Positions 1 to 9,400 of a stretch of 46,608 bases of DNA are shown one piece after another (the first letter of the stretch is position 1; each line of letters opens with the position of its first letter). Below the pieces are notes generated by a model. It was given only the letters and a program-made list of their open reading frames with translations. It was not told the origin of the DNA and did not search any database. The translations under genes and the position numbers were made by a program. The DNA is from Nostocales cyanobacterium Centralia_MAG_434. GTDB taxonomy: Bacteria > Cyanobacteriota > Cyanobacteriia > Cyanobacteriales > Nostocaceae. The stretch is from the NCBI GenBank assembly GCA_021324415.1, contig JAJPJF010000081.1, positions 1-46,608 of the forward strand. The letters run 5' to 3'.

Positions 1-109
1 AAGAGGGAGACAAGGGGGACGAGGAGGACAAGGGGGACAAGGGGGACAAGGAGGACGAGGGGGACAAGGGGGACAAGGGGGACGAGGAGGACAAGGGGGA
101 CGAGGAGGA
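1..109. repeat. G-rich minisatellite (GGGGGACAAG-type units)
   Basis: Imperfect tandem 9-bp units of the form GGGGACAAG / GAGGACGAG fill the first 109 bases and probably continue upstream of the window. The same family recurs near 5831, 24720, 37077, 45136 and 46395. Runs of five G separated by ACAA (for example near 59-81) make the strand G-quadruplex-prone. Non-coding as far as can be seen. Confidence 0.9.
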
Positions 110-316
110 TAACTTTTAACTCCTAACTCCCTATTTTTGGCGAGCTACTTAGTTATGTAAATTTTATTTATTAACTCTTTTACAGAAACTTTAATCATGA
201 TCTCTGTTTGTTTAATATTTTAATCTTGCAAATCAAGGAAGTAAATCATAAATTAGACGTAAATCGATCAAAATACTCATTTTTACATCATCTAACAAAC
301 GATATTTTTTTGATTT
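110..316. other. AT-rich intergenic stretch
   Basis: It starts with a short TAACTCCTAACTCC tract, another dispersed low-complexity motif seen again near 18780 and 40836. The rest is AT-rich with no ORF or clear hairpin. It presumably holds the promoter of the following gene, but no convincing -10/-35 pair could be picked. Confidence 0.5.
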
Positions 317-979
317 ATGGTATTAAATCAGGGTTTATTTAAAATGTCATTATCTACGGCTGCAAAGTTTTTGATCACTCCTGTTATTACCTCTATTGCT
401 GTTTTTTCGATGATGACAATTCCTTTAGTTGTATGTGGAGATAAGCAAGTTAGTATCAAATTACAGAATGAATCTCTTTTCTCTGGTAAGCTTAGAGATA
501 TTTCCACTCCTTATATAGTTATTGCAACTGCTTTGAGTTTGGGAAGTGGGATATCTGCTATTGCTGTTTATGGATGGAGAAATTCTTCTCGAAAAGCTAC
601 AAAATTTGAACAGCAATTATCAATTTTAGAAAAAGATTTAAAGGAAAAGGATAAAACCCTTGAAGAATTTAAAATATCCGAATCTCGATTTCAAGTTTTT
701 GGATTAGACAAGTTTTTAGATGATGGATCGTCTGGTGAATCTTTTCTTGGTTACATTCAACTGAATTCGAATGCTACGGATGCAACTGTTGAGACAACAA
801 ATAAAATTAATAAAACAGTAATCACACAATCTGAGTTTGAAGAGTTACAACATCAATTTAGAGAGGTAATGTTGCAGATGCAGGTAATACAGAACAATCT
901 GCAATTGCTTCCTTTATCGATACATGCTGATGTAAAAGCGTCAGAGCACAATTTAGTTAACTCAGTAAGAAGCTTCTGA
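317..979 (+). CDS. Small membrane protein with coiled coil, unknown function
   Basis: The 220-residue product has two predicted membrane segments (about residues 17-39 and 66-86) followed by a charged heptad-like stretch (about 93-118, rich in K/E/L) and a second helical region near 172-198. This suggests an inner-membrane protein with a cytoplasmic coiled-coil tail. I recognise no family. The start is uncertain: no Shine-Dalgarno sequence precedes ATG 317, and an in-frame ATG at 344 (MSLSTAAKFL) would still keep the first membrane segment. It has the same direction as the next two genes but is separated by 408 bp, so it is probably a single transcription unit. It may be lineage-specific. Confidence 0.7.
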   Translation: MVLNQGLFKMSLSTAAKFLITPVITSIAVFSMMTIPLVVCGDKQVSIKLQNESLFSGKLRDISTPYIVIATALSLGSGISAIAVYGWRNSSRKATKFEQQLSILEKDLKEKDKTLEEFKISESRFQVFGLDKFLDDGSSGESFLGYIQLNSNATDATVETTNKINKTVITQSEFEELQHQFREVMLQMQVIQNNLQLLPLSIHADVKASEHNLVNSVRSF

Positions 980-1387
980 AAAAACAGTGATGAGATGAGT
1001 ATGAGATCATTGGGACGCTTCCCCTAACTATTTCGAACCAGTGTCACGGTAGCAAGGTATGAGCATTACTCATCTCTTGCATACCTCTGACAAATTTACT
1101 CACCAAAATCATTAAAAGCAATAGAGAGCCAAGCTGAATAATTAAGAATCATAAAAAACTCTTTTTTCTTGCTGACAAGATCTGCACAATCTTATAGTGT
1201 AATGTTAATGTAGCCATTTTTTAGCAACTTTTTCTGATAGCCTGCTTATGCAGGCTATATTTGTGAAGTTTTGAGAATGCACTTAAGTAGAATGATGAAA
1301 ATAAACGCTACATGTATGAAATCTATATAAATAAGAATTGTTTGTATAGATTTCAAGTATAAATGCTCATTTTTGAAAACTTAATTT
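980..1387. other. Intergenic stretch with a 9-bp hairpin
   Basis: No ORF. The only clear structure is ATAGCCTGC (1237-1245) pairing with GCAGGCTAT (1250-1258) around a TTAT loop. It lacks a following T-run, so it is not a textbook terminator. A weaker ATGAG/CTCAT pairing lies near 1058-1072. The remainder is AT-rich and likely contains the promoter of the GIY-YIG gene. Confidence 0.5.
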
Positions 1388-1933
1388 ATGACAATTGAAA
1401 CTGACATTCCTTCTCTATCAGGTTTAGAATACATTCCTTACATTAATGAAAGTGGTCAACTACCAGAACAACTTCAAGGCAAGATAGGAGTATACGCAAT
1501 TTTTAATAGAGAACAAATTCTGCAATTTGTGGGATACTCCCGTGATGTTTACCTTAGCTTAAAGCAGCATTTAGTTCGTCAGCCCCAAAGTTGTTACTGG
1601 GTTAAAGTTAAGACCATTGAACGTCCAAGTCGCACGGTTTTAGAAAACATTGAGCGGGCTTGGATTGCAGAGAATGGTAGTATCCCTCTAGGAAATGGAG
1701 ACAATAAAGATAAATGGACGCAGCCTATTGATGCTAAAGCAGTCATGAAACCAGAAGAACAGGCGAATTATGAAAATCCCATCCATGATGAAATAGCACG
1801 AATCAAAATCATCAAAAACGTAGCACGACGAGTAGAGGCAGAAATTTTAGGAGTGTTAGAAGTGCGGGGCTTACAAATGCAAATTCGCTTCAACCCGAAG
1901 TTAAAAGAAGAAGGGTTACTGGATTTGAAATAG
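1388..1933 (+). CDS. GIY-YIG domain protein
   Basis: The 181-residue protein has an N-terminal GIY-YIG-like fold. GVYAIF at about residues 34-39 stands for the GIY strand, FVGYSRDV at 47-54 for the YIG strand, and a helix with Arg64 follows. The motif ENIERAWIAENG supplies Glu89 where the family has its metal-binding catalytic Glu. The family includes homing endonucleases, UvrC and many small proteins of unknown role. The consensus is degenerate (GVY, FVG), so nuclease activity is possible but unproven. The C-terminal 80 residues are charged and could bind nucleic acid. It lies 98 bp upstream of an unknown membrane protein on the same strand, perhaps co-transcribed. No transposase or intron is adjacent, so it does not look like a homing element. 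Confidence 0.75.
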   Translation: MTIETDIPSLSGLEYIPYINESGQLPEQLQGKIGVYAIFNREQILQFVGYSRDVYLSLKQHLVRQPQSCYWVKVKTIERPSRTVLENIERAWIAENGSIPLGNGDNKDKWTQPIDAKAVMKPEEQANYENPIHDEIARIKIIKNVARRVEAEILGVLEVRGLQMQIRFNPKLKEEGLLDLK

Positions 1934-2031
1934 TGGCAAAGGTATAGTCAGTAGAAATTAAATTGGCGTGAAGGGGCATTGTGTAGCTGTGCCCTTACCC
2001 TTCAATTATCTAACTTAGAGAAGAGAAAATA

Positions 2032-3279
2032 ATGAACTTACCTTTAGTTGTCGATATTGCTACAGGATTAATTTTTGTATATTTAACTTTGAGCTTAATT
2101 GCCTCTGAATTACAGGAATTGCTTTCCACACTTTTGCAATGGAGAGCTAAACATTTAACAAGATCTATCGAAACACTTTTATCTGGCGGTAGTGAAGCGA
2201 ACCCAACTCAACTTGACAGAAATGACTTGTGGAAAGCCAAAAAACTAGTAGAGGAATTATACAATGACCCCTTAATTAATACCCTTAACTATGAAGCAAA
2301 TATAGGAAGATGGGAAACTCGCTTCAGAGAAATTAGCAAACATTTATTTCCTAAGAAAATTCTTGATCAGAGAAATAGTGCTGCGTCTTATATTCCTTCA
2401 GAAACTTTTGCAACCACCTTACTTCAGACACTAAAACTTCCAGAATTAATTCAAAGAGCGAGAAAAGTAAGCGGAGAATCTCAAGTCAGCCTAAATACAA
2501 TATTAGCATCTTATAATGAACTCCAAAAATTAATTCCTAATTCACAAAAACAATCATATCAAGATCTACAAAGTGAAGATAACGAGGAATTAAGGCGTAT
2601 TTATGGAAATATTGATGATAATGAATTTCAAACAATCATTAATAGTTTACCAAAGCATTTACCTGATTCTGTCATTACTAGCCTTGCTGTATTAGCAAAG
2701 CGTTCTAAAATTAAGACCAAAGCAAAGGTAATAGATGAAGAACTGAATCAATTTAGAGAAGAAGTGGAAACATGGTTTGATCGTTCCATGGAACGAGCTA
2801 GTGGTGTTTATAAACGTAATGCTAAAGGTGTAGCGCTTTTAATTGGGTTGGCGATCGCTATATTAACTAACACTGATACATTTCACGTTATTAGTAGACT
2901 TTCGAGAGATTCAGCAGTTCGTAATGTGATTACACAAAATGTCAGTCAACAACAGAACTTTAATAATCCAGCAGTCAGGAGACAATTTTATAAAGATTTA
3001 GATGATGTGTCTCTACCTCTTGGTTGGGATGATGGGAACCTGTCTCAACAAGAGTATGAGTTGAGTCAGTTGATGAAGAGTGCTAAAAAAGTAAGATTTC
3101 AAGAAGTGTTACGAATAATCTATGAGGGTTTGAGAATGCTACTGGGTTGGATTATCAGTGGTATTGCTATTTCTATGGGTGCTCCATTTTGGTTCGATAT
3201 GCTAAAAAAAGTTATGAATGTTCGTGGCACTGGTCCAAAACCTGAGACATATACTAAGGATCGCTCAGCTGAAGATTAA
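2032..3279 (+). CDS. Conserved membrane protein, unknown function
   Basis: The 415-residue protein has an N-terminal membrane segment (about residues 5-25) followed by ELQELLSTLLQWRAKHL. A long soluble helical middle carries many Asp/Glu/Lys. Two further membrane segments lie near 266-281 and 366-388. The C-terminus carries GAPFWFDMLKKVMNVRGTG, a conserved-looking motif I associate, from memory only, with an uncharacterised bacterial membrane family that starts the same way. The topology suggests both ends anchor a large loop domain. The start is good: AGAGAAGAGAAAATA precedes the ATG. It follows the GIY-YIG gene by 98 bp in the same direction. Function cannot be assigned. Confidence 0.75.
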   Translation: MNLPLVVDIATGLIFVYLTLSLIASELQELLSTLLQWRAKHLTRSIETLLSGGSEANPTQLDRNDLWKAKKLVEELYNDPLINTLNYEANIGRWETRFREISKHLFPKKILDQRNSAASYIPSETFATTLLQTLKLPELIQRARKVSGESQVSLNTILASYNELQKLIPNSQKQSYQDLQSEDNEELRRIYGNIDDNEFQTIINSLPKHLPDSVITSLAVLAKRSKIKTKAKVIDEELNQFREEVETWFDRSMERASGVYKRNAKGVALLIGLAIAILTNTDTFHVISRLSRDSAVRNVITQNVSQQQNFNNPAVRRQFYKDLDDVSLPLGWDDGNLSQQEYELSQLMKSAKKVRFQEVLRIIYEGLRMLLGWIISGIAISMGAPFWFDMLKKVMNVRGTGPKPETYTKDRSAED

Positions 3280-3379
3280 GTTGCAAAAATCTCAAGTACA
3301 AGAAACCTGATTTTTTGGAACCTGGGTCATCCATACTCACGAATGACATATAACTGTATCCTTGTCTTACAATCAGGGG

Positions 3380-5815
3380 ATGATTAAACAACACTCGTAC
3401 CTAAAAATACCTCCCTGTACTTGGAGTCGTCCCATCGGTCTAGGCTGGGATAAACCCTATACTGTCCGCTATGCTAGCAATATTGATGATGGTCCCTGGC
3501 ATGGCATGCCTTTAGGGGGCTTTGGTGCTGGTTGTATTGGTCGTTCTTCAAGGGGGGATTTTAACCTCTGGCACATTGATGGTGGCGAACACACCTTTAA
3601 AAGTATTCCAGCTTGTCAATTCAGTGTGTTTGAGTCAGATGGTACATCATCACAAACTTACGCTCTGTGTACACAAACCCCAAGAGATGGGAGTCTTGCT
3701 GCTTGGGAGTGGTATCCAGCAAGTGAGGAAGCAAGAGCAACCGGAACGTATCATGCTCTATACCCACGCAGTTGGTTTGTCTACGAAGGGGTGTTTCAAG
3801 CACAAGTCACCTGTGAGCAGTTCTCCCCTATTTGGGCTGACAATTACCAACAAACGAGTTACCCCGTAGCAATATTTCTCTGGACCTCTCATAATCCAAC
3901 GAATGCTCCCTTGACGCTCAGCATCATGCTGACCTGGCAGAATATGGTAGGCTGGTTTACCAATGCTGTAAAATCTCCTCAAGTACAGGTGCGAGATGAT
4001 GGTAGTCCAGTTTATGAGTACCAACCGCGCTTGGGAGAAAGTCAAGGTAATTTTAATCAGCTCGTTCAAGATTCTGAATATATTGGTTGTGTTTTGGGTC
4101 GTGTTGGTAACTTAGAGCCAGTGCAAGAAGGCGAAGGACAATGGTGCATTGCTACCAAAAAAATTCCTCAGCTAGAAGTCTTCTATCATACTTGTTGGAA
4201 CCCAAATGACACAGGTGCAGAGATCTGGGAAAGCTTTGGGAAAGATGGCTCTTTACCCAACTATATAGATGAAACCCCAACGACAGGTGAGAAACAAATA
4301 GGCGCAGCGATCGCCCTCCGTTTCACCCTCTCTCCAGGAGAAACGCTACAAGTTCCCTTTGTCCTGAGTTGGGATTTCCCGCTCACAGAATTTGCTGCCG
4401 GGGTTAATTATTATCGTAGATATACAGATTTTTTTGGTTGTCATGGCAAGAATGCTTGGGCGATAGCATCCACAGCTCTTGCAGAGTACCAAACGTGGCT
4501 TTCTCAAATTCAATCTTGGCAACAACCTATTCTAGATCGCCAAGACTTGCCCAACTGGTTCAAAATGGCTCTGTTTAATGAGCTATACGACCTTACCTCC
4601 GGTGGTACACTCTGGAGTGCTGCCTCAGAACGCGACCCGATTGGTCAGTTTGCTGTACTAGAGTGCTTAGATTACCGTTGGTATGAAAGCATAGACGTGC
4701 GGCTATATGGTTCTTTTGCTTTATTGATGCTCTTTCCAGAACTGGAAAAGTCAGTCATCCGTGCCTTTGCTCGAGCAATACCTACAAGTGACGATACTCC
4801 CCGTGTGATTGGCTACTACTATACTCAGGGCGTCCAAAGTCCGATTGCTGTCCGGAAAGTGGCAGGTGCAACACCTCATGATTTGGGTGCACCCAACGAA
4901 CACGTTTGGGAAAAAACCAACTACACCAGCTATCAGGATTGCAATTTGTGGAAAGACTTAGGTTGTGACTTTGTGTTGCTGGTATATCGAGACTTTTTGC
5001 TCACCGGCTCCTCGGATGTAGAATTCCTTGCAGAATGTTGGCATGCTATTGTCCAAACTCTCAATTACCTAAAAACATTTGACAAAGATGGCGATGGAAT
5101 TCCGGAAAATTCCGGTGCACCTGATCAAACTTTTGATGATTGGCGATTGCAAGGCGTGAGTGCCTACTGTGGGGGATTGTGGTTGGCAGCGCTGGAGGCG
5201 GCGATCGCTATTTGCGATATTTTAATAATCCACATAGACTCAACAAGCACGCAGAACGATCTTCACACATTGGAATCTCAAAAATCTATTTATCAAACTT
5301 GGCTGGAAGAATCTCGCCCTGTTTATCAACAAAAACTTTGGAATGGGCAATACTACAGGCTTGACAGTGAAAGTGGGTCTGATGTGGTGATGGCAGACCA
5401 ATTATGTGGACAATTTTATGCAAGCCTATTAAAATTGCCGTATATAGTACCACAAGAATGTACTTTTTCAGCTCTACAAACTATTTACGATGTTTGCTTC
5501 CTGAAATTTCACAATGGTAAGTTTGGCGCAGCCAATGGTCTTCGTCCTGATGGTTCACCAGAAAACCCCAAAGCTACTCATCCTTTGGAAGTTTGGACAG
5601 GGATAAATTTTGGAATAGCAGCTTTTCTTGTGCAGATGGGAATGAAGGATGAAGGATTTCGGTTGACACAAGCTGTGGTACAGCAAATTTATGACAACGG
5701 TCTACAATTCCGCACACCTGAAGCCATTACCACATCTGGCACTTTCCGCGCCTGCACTTACCTACGAGCAATGGCAGTTTGGGGAATTTATTTGGTGATC
5801 TTGTTAAATCCGTGA
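3380..5815 (+). CDS. GH116 family glycosidase (GBA2-like beta-glucosidase)
   Basis: This is a cytosolic glycoside hydrolase of family GH116 (relatives include bacterial and archaeal beta-glucosidases/xylosidases and human GBA2, which cleaves glucosylceramide). The N-terminal beta domain (about 35-360) opens with MPLGGFGAGCIGRSSRGDF. The catalytic (alpha/alpha)6 domain follows (about 385-805). LECLDYRWYESIDVRLYGS near residue 427 matches the region carrying the nucleophile Glu, and APDQTFDDW near 579 carries the acid/base Asp (the DQTYDGW equivalent in GBA2). SAYCGGLWLAAL further supports the family. There is no signal peptide. ATG 3380 is chosen over an upstream in-frame TTG (3362), but its AGGGG lies too close to be a normal ribosome site, so the start is unsure. 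The substrate is unknown; glucosylated lipids or beta-glucosides are plausible. Confidence 0.88.
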   Translation: MIKQHSYLKIPPCTWSRPIGLGWDKPYTVRYASNIDDGPWHGMPLGGFGAGCIGRSSRGDFNLWHIDGGEHTFKSIPACQFSVFESDGTSSQTYALCTQTPRDGSLAAWEWYPASEEARATGTYHALYPRSWFVYEGVFQAQVTCEQFSPIWADNYQQTSYPVAIFLWTSHNPTNAPLTLSIMLTWQNMVGWFTNAVKSPQVQVRDDGSPVYEYQPRLGESQGNFNQLVQDSEYIGCVLGRVGNLEPVQEGEGQWCIATKKIPQLEVFYHTCWNPNDTGAEIWESFGKDGSLPNYIDETPTTGEKQIGAAIALRFTLSPGETLQVPFVLSWDFPLTEFAAGVNYYRRYTDFFGCHGKNAWAIASTALAEYQTWLSQIQSWQQPILDRQDLPNWFKMALFNELYDLTSGGTLWSAASERDPIGQFAVLECLDYRWYESIDVRLYGSFALLMLFPELEKSVIRAFARAIPTSDDTPRVIGYYYTQGVQSPIAVRKVAGATPHDLGAPNEHVWEKTNYTSYQDCNLWKDLGCDFVLLVYRDFLLTGSSDVEFLAECWHAIVQTLNYLKTFDKDGDGIPENSGAPDQTFDDWRLQGVSAYCGGLWLAALEAAIAICDILIIHIDSTSTQNDLHTLESQKSIYQTWLEESRPVYQQKLWNGQYYRLDSESGSDVVMADQLCGQFYASLLKLPYIVPQECTFSALQTIYDVCFLKFHNGKFGAANGLRPDGSPENPKATHPLEVWTGINFGIAAFLVQMGMKDEGFRLTQAVVQQIYDNGLQFRTPEAITTSGTFRACTYLRAMAVWGIYLVILLNP

Positions 5816-5830
5816 AAATTTAACTTTATA

Positions 5831-5933
5831 GGGAGTGGGGAATGGGGAGTTAGTTATCAGTATTCTCTCCCTAATCTTCCTTGTCCTCCTTGTCTCCCTT
5901 GTCCCTCTGCTCCCCTGCTCCCCTAATTGGGGG
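5831..5933. repeat. Composite low-complexity repeat
   Basis: Begins 15 bp after the GH116 stop codon. It carries GGGAGTGGGGAATGGGGAG, then units of CTTGTCCTCCTTGTCTCC and a CTGCTCCCCTGCTCCCC tail. Read on the other strand it resembles the repeats near 37077 and 46395. A 61-codon ORF through it is an artefact. Confidence 0.85.
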
Positions 5934-6489
5934 GTGATGTACCCTAGTGCTGTAATCACTAGGGGCTGTGCGCCCTATTGCTTTAGTCTGGTTGAACTGA
6001 CATATAATAAGTTTCTCTGAACCGTTTTAAGAGACTGAAGCAATTGAGCTAAACAAAATTTAAGTTCGAATTATACAAAATATCCAAAAGTTCTGAGTTG
6101 ACAAGACTCAGAGCTAGGAGCTTCTTTTTTGCAAAATTCTCATATCAGTAGCTTTATCCATCAGTAAATTAAACATGACAAAGCTTATGTTTACCATTAA
6201 CAATTTGCCCGATCAGAATTTGAATTGTCTGAAACTGTATCAGAAAAATACAGATAGATATCAAAACTTTATAAAAAAAATATTGTTGAAACTATGATAT
6301 TTTCAGGTTTTTGTCATTCATTAAATGAAACAGTTAATAAGTAACAGAGAAGTGAAGTATAGATGAACATAACTTTGTCATTTATCCTTTGTTCTCATAA
6401 CTAATGACTCATTTCCCTTGTGTTTGTACCAAGTTCCTTAAAATCAGCTTTTATACTGCAACTATACGCTTCAACATCAAGATTAAACA
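5934..6489 (+). promoter_or_regulatory. hetC upstream region / putative long leader
   Basis: 556 bp without a gene ahead of hetC. Hairpins: CCCTAGTG/CACTAGGG (5942-5964) and TCTGAGT/ACTCAGA (6092-6112), the second followed by GAGCTAGGAGC and a T-run (6122-6130), giving an attenuator-like arrangement. CTGTAT-N7-ATACAG (6235-6253) reads as TGTA-N9-TACA, one base longer than the NtcA consensus GTA-N8-TAC, with TATAAA at 6270-6275, 18 nt downstream. From memory, hetC of Anabaena PCC 7120 is NtcA-dependent with a leader of more than 500 nt. A perfect NtcA site was not found here, so the regulatory reading is tentative. Confidence 0.4.
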
Positions 6490-9400
6490 ATGAACTCATT
6501 CTCTTTGTTAAGAGTTCAGGGAGTAAGTGATCATATTAGAAATCCGCAGTCTCCCACCGCAGAAGTAGCTAGCCTCAACCTTTTGAGACTAGTGGCAGCA
6601 GATATAAACCTAGTATCAGACTTTAGCAAAATTTGTGTTGTTCGTGAGTTTCAACTGGGTGACAATCTGACCAACTACCATCCAGATAACTCTCAAGAAA
6701 TAGATAACTATTTTCTTTATTTTATTTGTCAAGGTCGAGTACGACTGCTAGGGTTTGATGCAACACTCGGGCGATCAGTGTCAACTCAATTGCTTGTAGT
6801 GCATCACACTTTTGGAGCAGATCATTTATTTTGCAATCATCCTTTACCCTACCAGGTGATCGCTGCTAGTGAGGGTTGTGTTGCTCAAATTCGTATTTCT
6901 GATTTAAAGCCGTGGCTGCAGCAAATACCCCAGTTAAAAGATTACTTACATAGGATGACCTATGAGCAACAAACACTCATATTTTTCAAGACGATCACTG
7001 AGTTACGCTTACACAAGGGTTCTACTCTGCAACACTTATTACCCTACTTGGTAAAAACTAAAATCAGTGCTGGTTCATCCTTGGTGGAAGCAACACCCCC
7101 CCATGAAGGTCGCTATTGGCTTGTAAGTGGAACAATTTGCATTTCAACAACAGACGCTCAACCACCACACATAGGAGGTAGTTGGGGATATCCTGATGTA
7201 ACTCTACCTGCTTGGAATGCTCAAACTGAACTTGTCGTTTACCATCTGCCAATCAAATATTGGGAGTTGGCAGGTGCGATCGCACCTGAACTATTAGACT
7301 CTGCTGAATCTCAGCCAGAGCAGAGGGAGCAAAACAACAAACAGCCTCCTCGACTTCCTCAACTTCCTCAACTTCCCCAATCAGAAAATCCAAAAACGGT
7401 TGCAAAAATTGCAGAAACAGACCTTCCTCAACTGGAGCAATTTTGGTCAACAGCTTTGTTACGTCGAATACCCTTCATACAACAACAAAGTTCATCAGAT
7501 TGTGGAGCGACTTGTATGGCGATGATTAGCCTGTACTGGGGTAAACGCTTCAGCCTCAATACCCTGCGTAACTTAGCACGTACAGATCGTGGCGGTGCAT
7601 CTCTTCAGGCTTTGGCTGGTGCAGCTAAAACTTTAGGATATCAGGCGCTACCTGTACGGGCAACCTTAAGCAAAATGGAGTCGCAAATTAACCCTTGGAT
7701 TGCTCACTGGGAAGGAACTCACTATGTAGTTGTGTGGAAAGTCAAAGGAGATCGCGTGTTAATGTCTGATCCGGCTATAGGCAAGCAATCACTGTCTCGT
7801 CAGGAGTTTGAAGCTAGTTGGACAGGATACGCCTTGTTAGTATCTCCCACGGAACGCCTAAACACTCTCAAAAGTGAAAAAATTTCCTTGAAATATCTTT
7901 GGCATATTTTTTGGCATCACCATCATCCATTAGGGCAAATCATTCTCGCCTCAGTACTGCTACCAGTTTTTGGGTTGGCGACTCCTTTACTAAGCCAAGT
8001 GGTTCTCGACCAAGTGATACCACATAAAAGTCTAGGGACTTTGAATATCTTCGCTGTTGGCTTTCTGATGTTTGGTATTTGGCGTATTGCCTTGTCAGCA
8101 GTGCGTCAATACTTGCTCGACTATTTTTCTAACCGCTTGGAAGTAGCACTAATTGGCAGTTTTATGAGCCATACGTTGCGGTTACCATTACAGTTTTTTA
8201 GATCCCGTCACGTGGGAGACATCATTACCCGCGTTCAAGAAAACCGAAAAGTTCAACAGTTTCTGACTCGTAAAGCAGTCAGTGCTACGTTAGATTCGCT
8301 GATGGCTTTTGTCTATCTGGGATTGATGGCTTTTTATAACCTGCGTCTCACTTTTCTGGTGCTAGGTTTTCTTATACCCATCGTCATTTTAACTGTAGGA
8401 ACGAGTTCACTCCTTAAAAGAGTGTCACGAGAAATCTCAAAGGAATCAGCTGTGCAAAATGCCTCAATGGTAGAAATGTTGACAGGCATTGCCACACTAA
8501 AAACGTCTGCTGTTGAGACCGGAATACGTTGGCGTTGGGAAGAGCGGTTCACAAAAATGGTGAAGGCTCGATTCCGAGGTCAGAAGTTGGTCAACAACTT
8601 ACAACTCGTCAGTAATTTAATTAATCACATTGGAACCACGATTGTTTTATGGTACGGAGCGACTCTGGTCATTCGTGGAGAAATACCAATCGGTCAGTTT
8701 GTAGCTTTTAATCTCCTCATTGCCAATGTCCTCAATCCAGTTTTGTCATTGGTTGGACTGTGGGATGAGTTTCAAGAAGTTCAGATTTCTATGGAGCGAC
8801 TTAATGATGTCTTAACTGCTCAACCCGAAGAGAATCCAAACAAGCCCCTACTGACTTTACCTCCGATTCAGGGTAACGTGCAGTTTGAGAATGTCTGTTT
8901 CCATTACAATCCAGATGAAGAACGCAATACACTGCAAAACATATCCTTTGTGGTAAAAGCTGGCCAGACCATTGGTATTGTCGGTTCTAGTGGTTCAGGT
9001 AAAACGACTTTAATGAATTTGCTGACTGGTTTATACCGTCCTCAAACTGGGCGCATTTTGATTGATGGATATGATATTGCTCGTGTTTCTCCTCAATCTT
9101 TACGCAGTCAATTGGGCGTCGTACCTCAAGACTGTTTCCTGTTTTCGGGCACTGTTTTAGAGAATATTACACTGTATAGGTCAGAGTATTCTTTAGAGCA
9201 TGCAATTGCTGCTGCCAAGCTTGCAGAAGCACACGACTTTATTCAAGCGTTGCCTTTTGGGTACAACACTCAGGTTGGTGAAAAGGGAATGATGCTTTCA
9301 GGTGGACAACGGCAAAGAATTGCGATCGCTCGTGCACTTCTTAGTAACCCACGAATTTTGATTTTAGATGAAGCTACTAGTTCTCTAGATGCTGAGTCTG

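Noticed and set aside
1-109. Possible CRISPR array
   Set aside because: Units are 9 bp with no spacers; no cas gene anywhere in the window. The other arrays were rejected for the same reason.
1237-1258. Terminator of the first gene
   Set aside because: It lies 258 bp from the stop and has no T-run; reported only as a hairpin.
5835-6020. 61-codon frame after the GH116 gene
   Set aside because: Runs through the C-rich composite repeat and has no ribosome site or domain.
6236-6252. Calling a definite NtcA-binding site at hetC
   Set aside because: The dyad has 9 rather than 8 central bases and the -10 spacing is short; kept only as a tentative observation.
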